NCBI GenBank assembly: GCA_937873315.1
Contig: CALMQX010000033.1
Location: 1 to 64,000 of the forward strand
Reading direction: 5' to 3'
From: an uncultured Nostocoides sp.
GTDB taxonomy: Bacteria > Actinomycetota > Actinomycetes > Actinomycetales > Dermatophilaceae
DNA length: 64,000 nt
Shown: positions 47,100 to 56,795 of the stretch, piece by piece
Numbering within the stretch: position 1 is the stretch's first letter
Layout of the letters: the number at the start of each line of letters is the position of its first letter
Position numbers and translations under genes: made by a program
Notes under the pieces: generated by a model
What the model was told of the DNA's origin: nothing
What the model saw: the letters and a program-made list of their open reading frames with translations, nothing else
The model's database searches: none

Positions 47100-47806
47100 G
47101 CCGGCCGGGCTTTCGGGTGATGACCTACAACCTGCGGGCCTTCCGTGATGACTGGCGGGCCGCCGCGCATGCCGTGCGCGTGGTCGAACCCGATGTGCTT
47201 TGCCTGCAGGAGGTGTCGCGGACCTGGTTCCCGACCCGGCGAACTCGGGCCTTCGCGGCGGCAGCTGGCCTGGATTGGCCGGCCAATCGCGCTCGCGGCG
47301 GCGGCACCACCGTGCTGGTGCGTCCTGGCCTGGCGGTGACCGGGTGGTCGCACCATCGGTTGCGGGTTCCTTTCGTTCAGGGCCTGCGCGAAGGTGTTCG
47401 CGGGTATGCCGTGGTGCGCTTGGACCTCGACCTCGCCGGACGACGCCTGCCGATCTCCGTGGTCTCGGTGCATCTCGGCCTGCGCCCGCAGGAGCGCTTT
47501 GGACAGGTGGAGCGGCTCTCGCCCGGAGTGCCATTGGGCGATCCGGCCGTCATCGCCGGGGACATCAATGAGGATGATGCCGGGGAAGCCTGGCGGCTCT
47601 TGGCCCAAGCGGGCAGGACTCGGCTGGTGTCCTCGGTCCGAGCAACCTTCCCCGCTGCGGCTCCCTCGATCTGCTTGGACGCAGTCTTCGCCTCGCCTCC
47701 GTTGGTCCGCGCACAGGTCACCGAGCAGCCGATCCTGCCGGAGGACCTGCTCGCCCGGGCCAGTGATCACCGCCCGGTCTGGGTGGACCTCACCGTCGCG
47801 GACTAG
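47096..47806 (+). CDS. Endonuclease/exonuclease/phosphatase family protein
   Basis: A 236-residue EEP-fold hydrolase. Metal and catalytic residues appear in MTYNLRAFRDD, LCLQEVS, VVSVHLGLRP, VIAGDINEDDAGE and SDHRPVWVDL. Substrates in this family range from DNA to phospholipids, and none is indicated here. It is coupled to the ROK kinase and ends in a 4-base convergent overlap. Confidence 0.9.
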   Translation: MSRPGFRVMTYNLRAFRDDWRAAAHAVRVVEPDVLCLQEVSRTWFPTRRTRAFAAAAGLDWPANRARGGGTTVLVRPGLAVTGWSHHRLRVPFVQGLREGVRGYAVVRLDLDLAGRRLPISVVSVHLGLRPQERFGQVERLSPGVPLGDPAVIAGDINEDDAGEAWRLLAQAGRTRLVSSVRATFPAAAPSICLDAVFASPPLVRAQVTEQPILPEDLLARASDHRPVWVDLTVAD

Positions 47807-48282
47807 ACGCGACTGCCGTCGTCCCCAGAGTCGAAGTCCTCTCGCCGAGCAGGCTGGCGCCACAGGAGGAGGGCGAAGCCGCCAACAAAGGCCAATACCC
47901 CGAGCGTGACGATCAGCGTTTGGCTGAACGGTTCGGCCACGACGGCATAGATGACGACGAGCGGGCCAAGAATCAGGCCGGCCAAGGCACCCCAGTACGA
48001 CAGGTCCTCGACCGCGGGCAGCGTGACCGGAGGCGGTTCAAAGTGCTCGTCGTCCTCCGCCATGGCGGCGGGGTCATCGATGGCCGAGATCGGTTCCTCG
48101 TTGGTTGGACCCCGCCAGATGGATTCGGGCAGAACGACCCACGATGGGGTCGGAGCCGGCGGCTCAGGGGTCGCTGGCTGCTCGGGTGGCTCGCTCTCGG
48201 GCACCGAAGGCGTCCATCCCGCGACGATGGCCTCGAACTCCCGATCGACCTCGTCGCGTGATCGCTCTGGCGGCATCGTCAT
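47803..48282 (-). CDS. Membrane protein of unknown function with Pro-rich N terminus
   Basis: 159 residues: a cytoplasmic acidic, Pro/Glu-rich N-terminal half (ESEPPEQPATPEPPAPTP) and two helices at the end (YWGALAGLILGPLVVIYAVV and LIVTLGVLAFVGGFALLLW), followed by an Arg/Asp tail. No known family was recognised. It follows the hydrolase gene by 12 bases on the same strand. Confidence 0.8.
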   Translation of the reverse strand: MTMPPERSRDEVDREFEAIVAGWTPSVPESEPPEQPATPEPPAPTPSWVVLPESIWRGPTNEEPISAIDDPAAMAEDDEHFEPPPVTLPAVEDLSYWGALAGLILGPLVVIYAVVAEPFSQTLIVTLGVLAFVGGFALLLWRQPARREDFDSGDDGSRV

Positions 48283-48294
48283 GGGAGGTGGGGC

Positions 48295-49047
48295 TTAGCC
48301 CTGAGTGACTCGCTCGATGAAGCGGTCGGCCTCGGCCAGAATCTGTGGGGCGTCATTGTCCAGCGTGGCCACGTGGTAGCTGTTTTCGAGCACGATTTCG
48401 GTGACATCGGTGCTGCCGACCTGGGAGAGGAAGAGCGCCGAGCTCGACGCCGGCACGACGTGGTCCTCACGCGAGCGCATCAGCAGAACGGGAACCCGCA
48501 AGGTGGGCAGCCCAGCGATGACCTCGCGCCATCCATTGACCTGCGAGTGCAGTGCTTTGAGCGGGATCTTGTCGTAGCAGCCCTCGTCCTGGCCGGGCTT
48601 CTTGATGTCATTGCCGATGCCCGGCAGGGCAGGCACGAGTGCCTTGAGCACCGGCAGCGCCTTGAGTCGCACATCCTCGACCTTGTATGCCGGGTTGACC
48701 AGCACCAGTCCGTCCACCCGGTCTTGGTGCAATTCGGCGATCCGGGTGGTCAAGCTGCCGCCCATGGACAGGCCGCCGACCACGATGTGGTCACAGCGCG
48801 CGGCCAACTCTTCGAAGGCCCGCTCAAGCTCGGCATACCAGTCCTGCCAGGTGGTGCGATTCATCTCCTGCCAGGTCGTCCCGTGGCCGGGAAGGCGAGG
48901 CAAACGCACCGTGTGCCCGGCCGCGGCCAGGTGCTCCGCCCAGGGACGCATGGAGATCGGACTGCCGGTGAATCCGTGGGAGAGCAGTACGCCGACGGAG
49001 GAGCCGTCGTGAGAGAAGGACTCGGCGCCTGGGCGGACGGTGGTCAT
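48295..49047 (-). CDS. Alpha/beta hydrolase (carboxylesterase / monoacylglycerol lipase type)
   Basis: A 250-residue hydrolase: VLLSHGFTGSPISMRPWAEHL (oxyanion region), nucleophile elbow GGLSMGGSL, acid in LMRSREDHVVP, and His in ENSYHVATLD, a full Ser-Asp-His triad. It resembles bacterial Est30 or monoglyceride lipases. The ATG has AAGGAG 7 bases upstream. Beside the acyltransferase gene, consistent with lipid turnover. Confidence 0.92.
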   Translation of the reverse strand: MTTVRPGAESFSHDGSSVGVLLSHGFTGSPISMRPWAEHLAAAGHTVRLPRLPGHGTTWQEMNRTTWQDWYAELERAFEELAARCDHIVVGGLSMGGSLTTRIAELHQDRVDGLVLVNPAYKVEDVRLKALPVLKALVPALPGIGNDIKKPGQDEGCYDKIPLKALHSQVNGWREVIAGLPTLRVPVLLMRSREDHVVPASSSALFLSQVGSTDVTEIVLENSYHVATLDNDAPQILAEADRFIERVTQG

Positions 49048-49189
49048 CGGGACTCCTTGGCGGGGGTGTGGTCGAGATACCGATCCTGCCATGTCAGCGC
49101 CCTTCGGGAGCCTTTTGCCGCGATGGACTTCGCGGTGATCTGGACTAGAGTGCGATGGTCGTCGACGTGCGAGAAGGGCAACTGTCCTC

Positions 49190-49996
49190 GTGTTCTATTG
49201 GGTGCTCAAGCGGATCATTCTTGGTCCGATCATCCGCGTGCTCTTTCGCCCGTGGGTCGAGGGGGAGGAGCACATTCCCGAGTCCGGGCCGGCGATCTTC
49301 GCCAGCAACCACCTGTCCTTCTCGGACTCGATCTTCCTCCCGCTGATGGTGCCTCGCCGCATGACCTTCCTGGCGAAGTCGGACTACTTCACTGGCGAGG
49401 GCATTAAGGGGCGCCTGACCAAGTGGTTCTTCAAGAGTGCTGGGCAGTTGCCGGTCGACCGCTCCGGGGGTCGGGCCAGCGAGGCCGCCCTGCGCTCCGG
49501 GCTCAAAGTGTTGCGCGCCGGCCACCTGTTAGGGCTCTACCCCGAAGGCACCCGCAGCCCCGATGGCCGGCTCTACAAGGGCAAGACCGGGGTGGCCCGG
49601 ATGGCCCTGGAGGCTGGCGTTCCGGTCATCCCCGTCGCAATGATCGGCACCGACAAGGCTCAGCCCACCGGACGGGCGGTACCCAAGCTCGTCCAGGTCG
49701 GGGTGCGCATTGGCGAGCCGCTGGACTTCTCGCGGTATCAGGGCATGGAGGGCGACCGATTCGTGCTGCGCTCCATCACCGACGAGATCATGTATGCCCT
49801 CATGGAACTCTCCGGCCAGGAGTACGTCGACATGTATGCCGGCGTCATGAAGGAACGCATCGCCAAGGCCAAGAAGGTGCGGGCCCGAGTGGCCGCCGAA
49901 GCCGCCAAGCCCGGCCGGGCGGTCAGCGAGTTGGAGGCGGCCTTGGATGCCGAGGGACTCGATGACGGGCCGAACCCCGAGCGCAAGGCGAGTTGA
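49190..49996 (+). CDS. PlsC-like 1-acylglycerol-phosphate acyltransferase
   Basis: A 268-residue acyltransferase with the NHxxxxD motif (SNHLSFSDS) and EGTRSPDGRLYKGKTG for phosphate binding. The N terminus has a hydrophobic membrane-contact segment. It probably acylates lysophosphatidate or a glycolipid (the Rv2182c-type neighbour of mannosyltransferases). It ends in a charged tail. The GTG start has GAAGGG about 11 bases upstream. Confidence 0.93.
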   Translation: MFYWVLKRIILGPIIRVLFRPWVEGEEHIPESGPAIFASNHLSFSDSIFLPLMVPRRMTFLAKSDYFTGEGIKGRLTKWFFKSAGQLPVDRSGGRASEAALRSGLKVLRAGHLLGLYPEGTRSPDGRLYKGKTGVARMALEAGVPVIPVAMIGTDKAQPTGRAVPKLVQVGVRIGEPLDFSRYQGMEGDRFVLRSITDEIMYALMELSGQEYVDMYAGVMKERIAKAKKVRARVAAEAAKPGRAVSELEAALDAEGLDDGPNPERKAS

Positions 49997-50068
49997 GCGC
50001 TTCGCGGCCGGACCGGCATACGAGCGGGCTGTCCAGATGGCGGGCAGTGGGACCTATCCTTGACGCTT

Positions 50069-51421
50069 GTGAGCACGTTGCCCAACACCGATCCGCGCAG
50101 CCGCCTTCTCGACGGCCTCTCCCTGCCGGTTGCCCAGCAGCCCAGTTGGCCGGACCGTGACGCGCTGGACGGCGCCATCGCCACGCTCGCGACATATCCG
50201 CCCTTGGTGTTTGCCGGTGAGTGCGACGTTCTCAAGGCCCGCATGGCCGAGGCCGCCCGTGGTGAGGCCTTCGTGCTCCAGGGTGGCGACTGCGCCGAAA
50301 CCTTTGCCAGCGCGACCGCCGACAACATCCGGGATCGAGTCAAGACGATCCTGCAGATGGCGGCTGTCCTCACCTATGGGGCCTCGGTGCCCGTGGTCAA
50401 GGTCGGCCGGATGGCCGGTCAGTACGCCAAGCCGCGCTCCTCGGACAGCGAGACCCGCGGGGAACTCACGCTGCCCGCGTTCCGGGGCGACATGGTCAAC
50501 GACTTCGAGTTCACCGAAGGGGCGCGCATCCCCGACCCGCAGCGGCTGGTCCGGGCCTACCACGCGAGCAGCGCCACGCTGAACCTGGTGCGGGCGTTCA
50601 CCCAGGGTGGTTTCGCGGACCTACGCCACGTCCACGACTGGAACCGGGGCTTCGTCGCGAATGCTGCGAATGCGCGCTACGAGAAGATCGCCCGGGATAT
50701 CGACAAGGCCATGAAGTTCATGATCGCCTGCGGCGCCGACTTCGAGGCCATGAAGCGCACCGAGTTCTTCTCTGCTCACGAGGCACTGATCCTGGACTAC
50801 GAACGGCCACTCACCCGGGTCGACTCCCGCACCGGAGATTTGTACGCCACCTCGGGGCATTTCATCTGGGTGGGTGAGCGCACCCGGAACCTGGACGGCC
50901 AGCACCTGGACTTCGTCTCCAAGATCCGCAATCCGATCGGGGTCAAGGTTTCCGCCGGCGCCTCCACGGACGACCTGCTGCGGATGGTCGACGTACTCGA
51001 CCCGCACCGCGAGCCTGGACGGCTCACCTTCATCACCCGGATGGGTGCCGGGAAGGTGCGCGAGGCGCTCCCGACCATCGTCGAGAAGGTCACGGCCAGC
51101 GGTGCTCAGGTCACCTGGATCTGTGACCCGATGCACGGGAACACCTTTGAGTCGGCCTCCGGCTTTAAGACGCGGGACTTCGACGACATTGTCGAGGAAG
51201 TCCGCGGCTTCTTCGAGGTTCACCGTGGGCTGGGCACCGTGCCCGGCGGCATCCACGTCGAGCTCACCGGCAATGACGTCACCGAGTGCCTGGGCGGCTC
51301 CGAGCGGATCGCCGATGCCGATCTCTCGCAGCGCTACGAGTCGGTCTGCGACCCGCGCCTGAGCCACCAGCAGTCCCTGGAACTCGCTTTCCTCGTCGCG
51401 GAGATGCTCACCACCGACTAG
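50069..51421 (+). CDS. aroG: Class II DAHP synthase
   Basis: A 450-residue type II (AroA-II) enzyme making DAHP from PEP and erythrose-4-phosphate, the entry of the shikimate pathway. Markers: LQGGDCAETFA (metal Cys), KVGRMAGQYAKPRS, TRMGAGKVREALP and CDPMHGNTF. Its length matches actinobacterial members. trpD lies 12 kb away in the same window. Confidence 0.97.
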   Translation: MSTLPNTDPRSRLLDGLSLPVAQQPSWPDRDALDGAIATLATYPPLVFAGECDVLKARMAEAARGEAFVLQGGDCAETFASATADNIRDRVKTILQMAAVLTYGASVPVVKVGRMAGQYAKPRSSDSETRGELTLPAFRGDMVNDFEFTEGARIPDPQRLVRAYHASSATLNLVRAFTQGGFADLRHVHDWNRGFVANAANARYEKIARDIDKAMKFMIACGADFEAMKRTEFFSAHEALILDYERPLTRVDSRTGDLYATSGHFIWVGERTRNLDGQHLDFVSKIRNPIGVKVSAGASTDDLLRMVDVLDPHREPGRLTFITRMGAGKVREALPTIVEKVTASGAQVTWICDPMHGNTFESASGFKTRDFDDIVEEVRGFFEVHRGLGTVPGGIHVELTGNDVTECLGGSERIADADLSQRYESVCDPRLSHQQSLELAFLVAEMLTTD

Positions 51422-51450
51422 CCGCCGCGCGCGGGAACGAGAGGTATGCC

Positions 51451-52518
51451 GTGGGCTCACCCATCGTGGCCGACCTGCTGTCTGACACCCTGACTCGCCC
51501 GACCGCTGCCATGCGCCGGGCAATGGCTGAGGCCGAGGTCGGCGATGACGTCTTCGGCGAGGACCCGACCGTGCGCGAGCTCGAGGAGCGCGTCGCAGGT
51601 CTCCTAGGTCATGAGGCCGGGCTCTACTCTCCGACGGGGTCGCTGGCGAACCAGTTGGGGATGCGGCTCCACGTGGCCCCGGGGGAGGAAGTCATCGCCG
51701 ACTCGCTCGCGCACGTGGTCCGGGCTGAGCTGGGCGCGGCCGCGGTGTTCTCCGGGATCACCTCGCGCACCTGGGTCAGTCGTGGGGGACTACTGGACCC
51801 CGCCGACGCGCTCGCATTGGTGGCCGTGGGCGGCGGGCCATACCAAGTTGGCACCGCCTGCGTTGTCATCGAGAACACGCATAACTTCGGCGGAGGAGTC
51901 GTGCAGCCGCTCGGCGCCATGCAGGTCCTCGCGGAGGGCGCGCGCGCTCAGAGAGTGGCCGTGCACCTGGACGGCGCCCGCCTCTGGAACGCGCATGTCG
52001 GGACCGGAACCAGCCTCGCGGCATATGCCGCCTGTGCAGACACGGTATCGGTGTGCCTCAGCAAGGGGTTGGGCGCACCGGTCGGGTCTGTGCTGGTCGG
52101 GTCGAGCGCGCAAATGGCCGAGGCCCGGGTGTGGCGCAAGCGGTATGGCGCCGGGATGCGGCAGGTCGGCATTCTGGCGGCCGCCGGGTTGTACGCCCTC
52201 GATCACCACATCGAGCGGTTGGCTGACGATCATGCGCGGACCCGCCGCTGCGCCGAGGCACTGGCCGAGGTGGCGTCCACGGCAGTTGACCTCGACCGTG
52301 TCCAAACCAACATCCTCGTCATCAACACCTCCGAAACGGGTTGGGCAGCAAAAGATCTCGTCGAGGCAGCGCTCGCCCAGGGAGTCCGTGGCTATGCGAT
52401 GGGGCCAAACCTCGTGCGCCTGGTCTGGCATCTCGATGTCGACGACGCCGCTACCGACCACGCCATCACTGTGCTGCGCAGTCTCCTAGCGCAGGGTGCT
52501 TCGACGCCCACGACCTAG
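51451..52518 (+). CDS. Low-specificity threonine aldolase
   Basis: A 355-residue PLP enzyme cleaving L-threonine to glycine and acetaldehyde. It shows DLLSDTLTRPTAAMRRAM, GDDVFGEDPTVRELEE, HLDGARLWNAHVGTG and the PLP lysine in SVCLSKGLGAPVGS. GTG start after GAGAGG; a second GTG five codons on is possible. Free-standing between aroG and def. Confidence 0.94.
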   Translation: MGSPIVADLLSDTLTRPTAAMRRAMAEAEVGDDVFGEDPTVRELEERVAGLLGHEAGLYSPTGSLANQLGMRLHVAPGEEVIADSLAHVVRAELGAAAVFSGITSRTWVSRGGLLDPADALALVAVGGGPYQVGTACVVIENTHNFGGGVVQPLGAMQVLAEGARAQRVAVHLDGARLWNAHVGTGTSLAAYAACADTVSVCLSKGLGAPVGSVLVGSSAQMAEARVWRKRYGAGMRQVGILAAAGLYALDHHIERLADDHARTRRCAEALAEVASTAVDLDRVQTNILVINTSETGWAAKDLVEAALAQGVRGYAMGPNLVRLVWHLDVDDAATDHAITVLRSLLAQGASTPTT

Positions 52519-52529
52519 ACTCCTGCCCC

Positions 52530-53099
52530 GTGAGCGTCACCCCCATCAGACTCTTCGGAGATCCGGTTCTGCGCACTCCCGCGACGCCGGTGACTGACTT
52601 CGACCTGGAGTTACGCCGGCTGGTGCAGGACCTGACCGACACCATGCTGGATGCCGGTGGTGCTGGCCTGGCGGCCCCTCAGCTCGGGGTGGGGCTGCGC
52701 GTGTTCACCTATCACGTGGATGGGGTGATCGGGCATCTGATCAATCCCGAGTTGAGCCTAGGCGAGGAGGAGGAGAGCGGACCGGAGGGTTGTCTGTCGT
52801 TTCCGGGCCTGCGCTTCGACACCCCTCGCCGGTTGCAGGTCATTGCCCGCGGTCTTGACGAGCACGGAGAGGCGATCGCGATCGAAGGCACCGCCCTCAT
52901 GGCCCGCTGCATCCAGCACGAGACCGATCACTTGGATGGGGTGCTCTTCATCGACCGGCTCGACCGTGAGGCTCGCCGCGAGGCCATGCGGATCATCCGA
53001 GACACCTCATGGGGTGGACCGGATCCCGTGGTCAAAGCCTCACCGCATGCGGGTGGCAGCGCGGTCTTCGGTGCCTCAGCCTTCGGCAGGCGCGCATGA
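52530..53099 (+). CDS. def: Peptide deformylase
   Basis: A 189-residue iron/zinc deformylase removing formyl groups from nascent proteins. The three motifs are GAGLAAPQLG, EGCLSFPG and QHETDHLDG. The C-terminal extension (DTSWGGPDPVVKAS and on) is usual for actinobacteria. The stop overlaps the fmt start (ATGA). It works with Fmt in the formyl-Met cycle. Confidence 0.97.
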   Translation: MSVTPIRLFGDPVLRTPATPVTDFDLELRRLVQDLTDTMLDAGGAGLAAPQLGVGLRVFTYHVDGVIGHLINPELSLGEEEESGPEGCLSFPGLRFDTPRRLQVIARGLDEHGEAIAIEGTALMARCIQHETDHLDGVLFIDRLDREARREAMRIIRDTSWGGPDPVVKASPHAGGSAVFGASAFGRRA

Positions 53100-54022
53100 G
53101 GGTGATCTTCGCGGGCACCCCGCAGACGGCAGTGCCTTCCTTGCGGGCGATCCTCGACTCGCGTCACGAGGTGGTCGCGGTGCTGACTCGCCCGGACGCG
53201 CGAGCCGGTCGTGGACGCGCGCTGCACCCGTCGCCGATCAAGGAGGTCGCCCTCGCTGAAGGCATCGAGGTGCTCACCCCGCTCAGCGCTCGTGACGCCG
53301 ACCTTCAGGACCGGCTGCGCCAGCTCGCGCCGGCTGCCTGCCCGGTGGTCGCGTATGGGGCACTGCTCCCACCCGCAGTCCTGGACATCCCCCGGCATGG
53401 GTGGATCAACCTGCATTTTTCTCTGTTGCCTGCGTGGCGCGGGGCCGCCCCCGTGCAACGCGCGATCATGGCCGGCGACGAGGTCACCGGAGCCTGCACC
53501 TTCCGGATTGAGGAAGGTCTGGACACCGGCCCGGTCTTTGGGGCCATCACCGAGACGATTCGCCCCCGTGACACAGCCGGGGAGCTCCTTGAGCGGCTGT
53601 CGCAGGTGGGAGCCGGCTTGCTCGTCGACACGCTCGACGGGGTCGAGGAGGGGATCCTGCGACCCATCCCGCAGAGTGCGGATGGCGTCAGCCAGGCAGC
53701 CAAACTCAACGTGACGGACGCCTGCGTGCGATGGGCGTTGCCACCTCACCTGGTGGATCGAGCGGTGCGTGGCTGCACGCCGGCGCCGGGGGCCTGGAGC
53801 ACCTTGCGAGGTGAGCGCGTGGGGATCGGAGCGTTCACGGCATACGCCAGCGGAGGCGACCTGGCACCCGGCGAAATCCTCGCCGGCAAGCGTGAGGTTC
53901 TCGTGGGCACCGCTGGTGGTCAGGTGACCCTGGGAGAGCTGCGCCCGGTCGGGAAGCGCGCCATGCCGGCCGCTGACTGGGCGCGCGGCGTGCGGATCGA
54001 GCCCGGCGAGCGTTTCGAGTAG
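53096..54022 (+). CDS. fmt: Methionyl-tRNA formyltransferase
   Basis: A 308-residue enzyme that formylates initiator Met-tRNA from 10-formyl-tetrahydrofolate. Features: VIFAGTPQTAVPSLRAIL start, catalytic GWINLHFSLLPAWRGAAPVQ with Asn-His, and the C-terminal OB-like domain (RGCTPAPGAWSTL). Between def and rsmB in a four-gene unit. Confidence 0.97.
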   Translation: MRVIFAGTPQTAVPSLRAILDSRHEVVAVLTRPDARAGRGRALHPSPIKEVALAEGIEVLTPLSARDADLQDRLRQLAPAACPVVAYGALLPPAVLDIPRHGWINLHFSLLPAWRGAAPVQRAIMAGDEVTGACTFRIEEGLDTGPVFGAITETIRPRDTAGELLERLSQVGAGLLVDTLDGVEEGILRPIPQSADGVSQAAKLNVTDACVRWALPPHLVDRAVRGCTPAPGAWSTLRGERVGIGAFTAYASGGDLAPGEILAGKREVLVGTAGGQVTLGELRPVGKRAMPAADWARGVRIEPGERFE

Positions 54023-54028
54023 CGACGG

Positions 54029-55522
54029 GTGTCACGGCGCGGGCGCGGTGATGACACCATGTGGCGTATGCCGCCGCCCGCTCGCCGTTCCCGGACCGCC
54101 CCAAGCCAGCGCAGCCGGGCTGCCGAGCCGTCACGCTTCGCCGCCTTCGCCGTGCTGCGTGCCGTGGCCGAGGGTGCCTACGCCAACCTCGAACTGCCCA
54201 GGGTCTTGCGTGCACGTCGGCTGGACCCGCGGGATGCCGCCTTCGCCACCGAGTTGGCCTTCGGGGCGATCCGGGGCCGCGGGCTCTATGACGCGATCAT
54301 CGAGTCGGCCTCGGGGCGCACGCTCGCGAGCATCGATGAGCCGGTGCTGGATTGTCTGCGCCTGGGGGTGCATCAACTGCTCGCGATGCGTGTTCCCCCG
54401 CATGCGGCCGCGGACCAGAGCGTGGGTTTGGCTCGCACGGTGGCCGGGGTCGGGGCCGCTGGCTTCGTTAACGCCGTGCTGCGCCGGGTGGGGGAGCGGG
54501 ACCTGGAGGGCTGGCTGTCCGTGGTGGTGCCGCCGGGCGAGGGCGCGGACGCCCTAGCGATTCGGTACTCGCATCCGCAGTGGGTGGTCAAGGCGCTGCG
54601 CGCGGCGCTCCTCGGGCATGGCGCCGCCAACCAGGACAGCGTGGGTGAGGAACTCGCGGCCCTCCTGGCGGCCGACAATGCCGCGCCGGTGGTCCATCTC
54701 GTGGCCCGACCCGGGTTGTCGACGGTGGCGGAGCTGTGCGAGAACGCGGATGCCGCACCGAGCACGCTGTCCTCGATCGGAGCCGTCCTCGCAAGCGGGG
54801 TGCCGGGCCGAATCCCCGCGATTCGAGACGGCCGGGCGGCGGTCCAGGATGAAGGCTCCCAGCTCGTCGCCTTGGCTCTGGCCCGCGCCGAGGTCGGCCC
54901 GGATGTCCCGGCTCGGTGGCTGGATCTGTGCGCCGGGCCGGGCGGCAAGTCCGGGGTTCTCGGAGGGCTGGCGGTTCAGGGCGGAGCCGACCTGGTGTGC
55001 ACCGAGGTGTCTCCGCACCGCGCTGACCTGGTGCGCTCATCCTTGCGTGTCCTCACGGATCACGCTGCGGCGCAAGGGCGTAGCGTCGCGGTCCGCACGG
55101 CCGATGGTCGAGAGCTCGGGGAAGCCGAGCCAGCGGCATACGGGCGGGTGCTGGTCGATGCACCTTGTACCGGGCTCGGCGCGCTGCGTCGCCGGCCGGA
55201 GGCGCGGTGGCGGCGCACACCCTCCGACCTTGCTCAGCTGGGACCCCTGCAGCGCTCGCTGCTCTCCTCGGCGCTTGACGCGGTGGCGCCCGGTGGGGTG
55301 GTGGGCTATGCCACCTGCTCGCCGCATCTGGCCGAGACTCGGTTCGTGGTCGAGGATGTCGTCAAACGACGAGAGGACATTGAGGTGCTCGATGCCCGCC
55401 CGCTCTTCACCGATGCCGCGGGCGACTCGCTGACCGATCTGGGGGCAGGGCCCTACGTCCAACTCTGGCCTCACCGGCACGGGACCGACGCGATGTTCTT
55501 CGCCTTGTTGCGGCGCCGCTAA
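54029..55522 (+). CDS. rsmB: 16S rRNA m5C967 methyltransferase
   Basis: A 497-residue RsmB/Sun-type enzyme. A NusB-like N-terminal domain (about residues 35-165) precedes the SAM domain with [15 protein letters not shown], the DAPCTGLG cysteine and the catalytic YATCSPH cysteine. The GTG at 54029 is taken; an ATG 30 bases on is also possible. Part of the def-fmt-rsmB-rpe unit. Confidence 0.95.
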   Translation: MSRRGRGDDTMWRMPPPARRSRTAPSQRSRAAEPSRFAAFAVLRAVAEGAYANLELPRVLRARRLDPRDAAFATELAFGAIRGRGLYDAIIESASGRTLASIDEPVLDCLRLGVHQLLAMRVPPHAAADQSVGLARTVAGVGAAGFVNAVLRRVGERDLEGWLSVVVPPGEGADALAIRYSHPQWVVKALRAALLGHGAANQDSVGEELAALLAADNAAPVVHLVARPGLSTVAELCENADAAPSTLSSIGAVLASGVPGRIPAIRDGRAAVQDEGSQLVALALARAEVGPDVPARWLDLCAGPGGKSGVLGGLAVQGGADLVCTEVSPHRADLVRSSLRVLTDHAAAQGRSVAVRTADGRELGEAEPAAYGRVLVDAPCTGLGALRRRPEARWRRTPSDLAQLGPLQRSLLSSALDAVAPGGVVGYATCSPHLAETRFVVEDVVKRREDIEVLDARPLFTDAAGDSLTDLGAGPYVQLWPHRHGTDAMFFALLRRR

Positions 55523-55523
55523 G

Positions 55524-56192
55524 GTGTCGGCCGTGCAAATATCGCCCTCGATCTTGTCTGCGGATTTCGCCAACCTCGAGTCGGAGTTGGCCGCGATCGC
55601 GAATGCCGATTGGGCCCACGTCGATGTGATGGATGCGCACTTCGTCCCCAATCTCACCCTTGGGCTACCGGTGGTTGAGGCGCTGCTGCGGGTCTCGCCC
55701 ATCCCCATCGACTGCCACCTGATGATCGACGACCCTGACCGCTGGGCTCCGGGTTACGCCGAGGCTGGGGCCGGGTCGGTGACCTTCCACATCGAGGCAG
55801 TGGCCGACCCGGTCGCCACCGCTCGCGCCATCCGGGCCGCAGGCGCGCGGGCGGCATTCGCGGTCAAACCGGGAACTCCCTTTGCCCCCTATGCCGATCT
55901 GCTGCCCGAGGTGGACATGGTCCTGGTCATGACCGTGGAGCCGGGTTTTGGCGGACAGTCGTTCATGGCTGACCAGATGCCCAAGGTGCGCGAGGTCCGC
56001 GAGGCCGTGCGTCGTCACGGCGGTGAGGTCTGGATCCAGGTCGATGGGGGGGTGTCGGCCGCCACGATCGAGCAGTGCGCGCAGGCTGGGGCGGACGTCT
56101 TCGTCGCCGGGTCCGCGGTCTATAACGCCGAGTCGGCAGCGGGGGCTGTGGATTACTTGCGGGAATTGGTGACGCGGCATACCCATGGATGA
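55524..56192 (+). CDS. rpe: Ribulose-phosphate 3-epimerase
   Basis: A 222-residue TIM-barrel enzyme of the pentose phosphate pathway. It has [39 protein letters not shown] and [10 protein letters not shown], with the expected metal His and Asp residues. GTG start directly after rsmB. Its end overlaps the pentapeptide-repeat gene by 8 bases. Confidence 0.97.
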   Translation: MSAVQISPSILSADFANLESELAAIANADWAHVDVMDAHFVPNLTLGLPVVEALLRVSPIPIDCHLMIDDPDRWAPGYAEAGAGSVTFHIEAVADPVATARAIRAAGARAAFAVKPGTPFAPYADLLPEVDMVLVMTVEPGFGGQSFMADQMPKVREVREAVRRHGGEVWIQVDGGVSAATIEQCAQAGADVFVAGSAVYNAESAAGAVDYLRELVTRHTHG

Positions 56193-56790
56193 CGGCCTAC
56201 GCGGTGCTCACGGACTGGTCTCCAGGCGAGTCCTGACGCTCGGTCTGGCCGAGGGCGAGGAATTGCGCGATACGGACTTCGAGGAGTGTCGTTTCGAACG
56301 CCTCTCCTTGGAGAAGGCCCGGCTGAGTGGGGTGTCCTTTGAGGAGTGCACCTTCGTGGGGGTCGACCTATCCATGTGCGCGTTACTCGATGTGCGCTTC
56401 GCCGAATGTGAGATGCGAGAGTCCAAGGCGCTGGGTGTGTCCTGGCTCGGTGCGCGCGGCGGCGGGCTAGCTACTAGCAGCCTTCGGGTGGTGGATTCCC
56501 GGTTGGATTATTCGTCCTTCGCCGGAGCCGACGTCCGGGGGATGAGCTTTGAGCGGTGCTCGATGCGGGAGGTCGACTTCACCGGCGCGGACTGTCGTGG
56601 GGTGGTGCTGCGCGACTGTGACCTCTCCGGTGCGCGCCTGGTGGGGACGGACCTGCGGGAGGCCAGCCTGGTGGGCTCGGCCGGATGGGCCATGGAGGTT
56701 GCCTCCTGTCGCCTTGCCGGGCTTGAACTCGACGCCACGACCGCCCTCGACGTGGTCGCTGCGCTCGGCATCACCGTCGTGGCAGGCTGA
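56185..56790 (+). CDS. Pentapeptide-repeat protein
   Basis: A 201-residue protein with successive A(D/N)LXX-like turns ([58 protein letters not shown] and [20 protein letters not shown]), giving about two dozen repeats of a right-handed beta helix. Such folds include Qnr/MfpA DNA mimics that protect gyrase, but function cannot be read from repeats. It is translationally coupled to rpe (8-base overlap). It carries many Cys at the repeat positions. Confidence 0.88.
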   Translation: MDDGLRGAHGLVSRRVLTLGLAEGEELRDTDFEECRFERLSLEKARLSGVSFEECTFVGVDLSMCALLDVRFAECEMRESKALGVSWLGARGGGLATSSLRVVDSRLDYSSFAGADVRGMSFERCSMREVDFTGADCRGVVLRDCDLSGARLVGTDLREASLVGSAGWAMEVASCRLAGLELDATTALDVVAALGITVVAG

Positions 56791-56795
56791 CCCGC

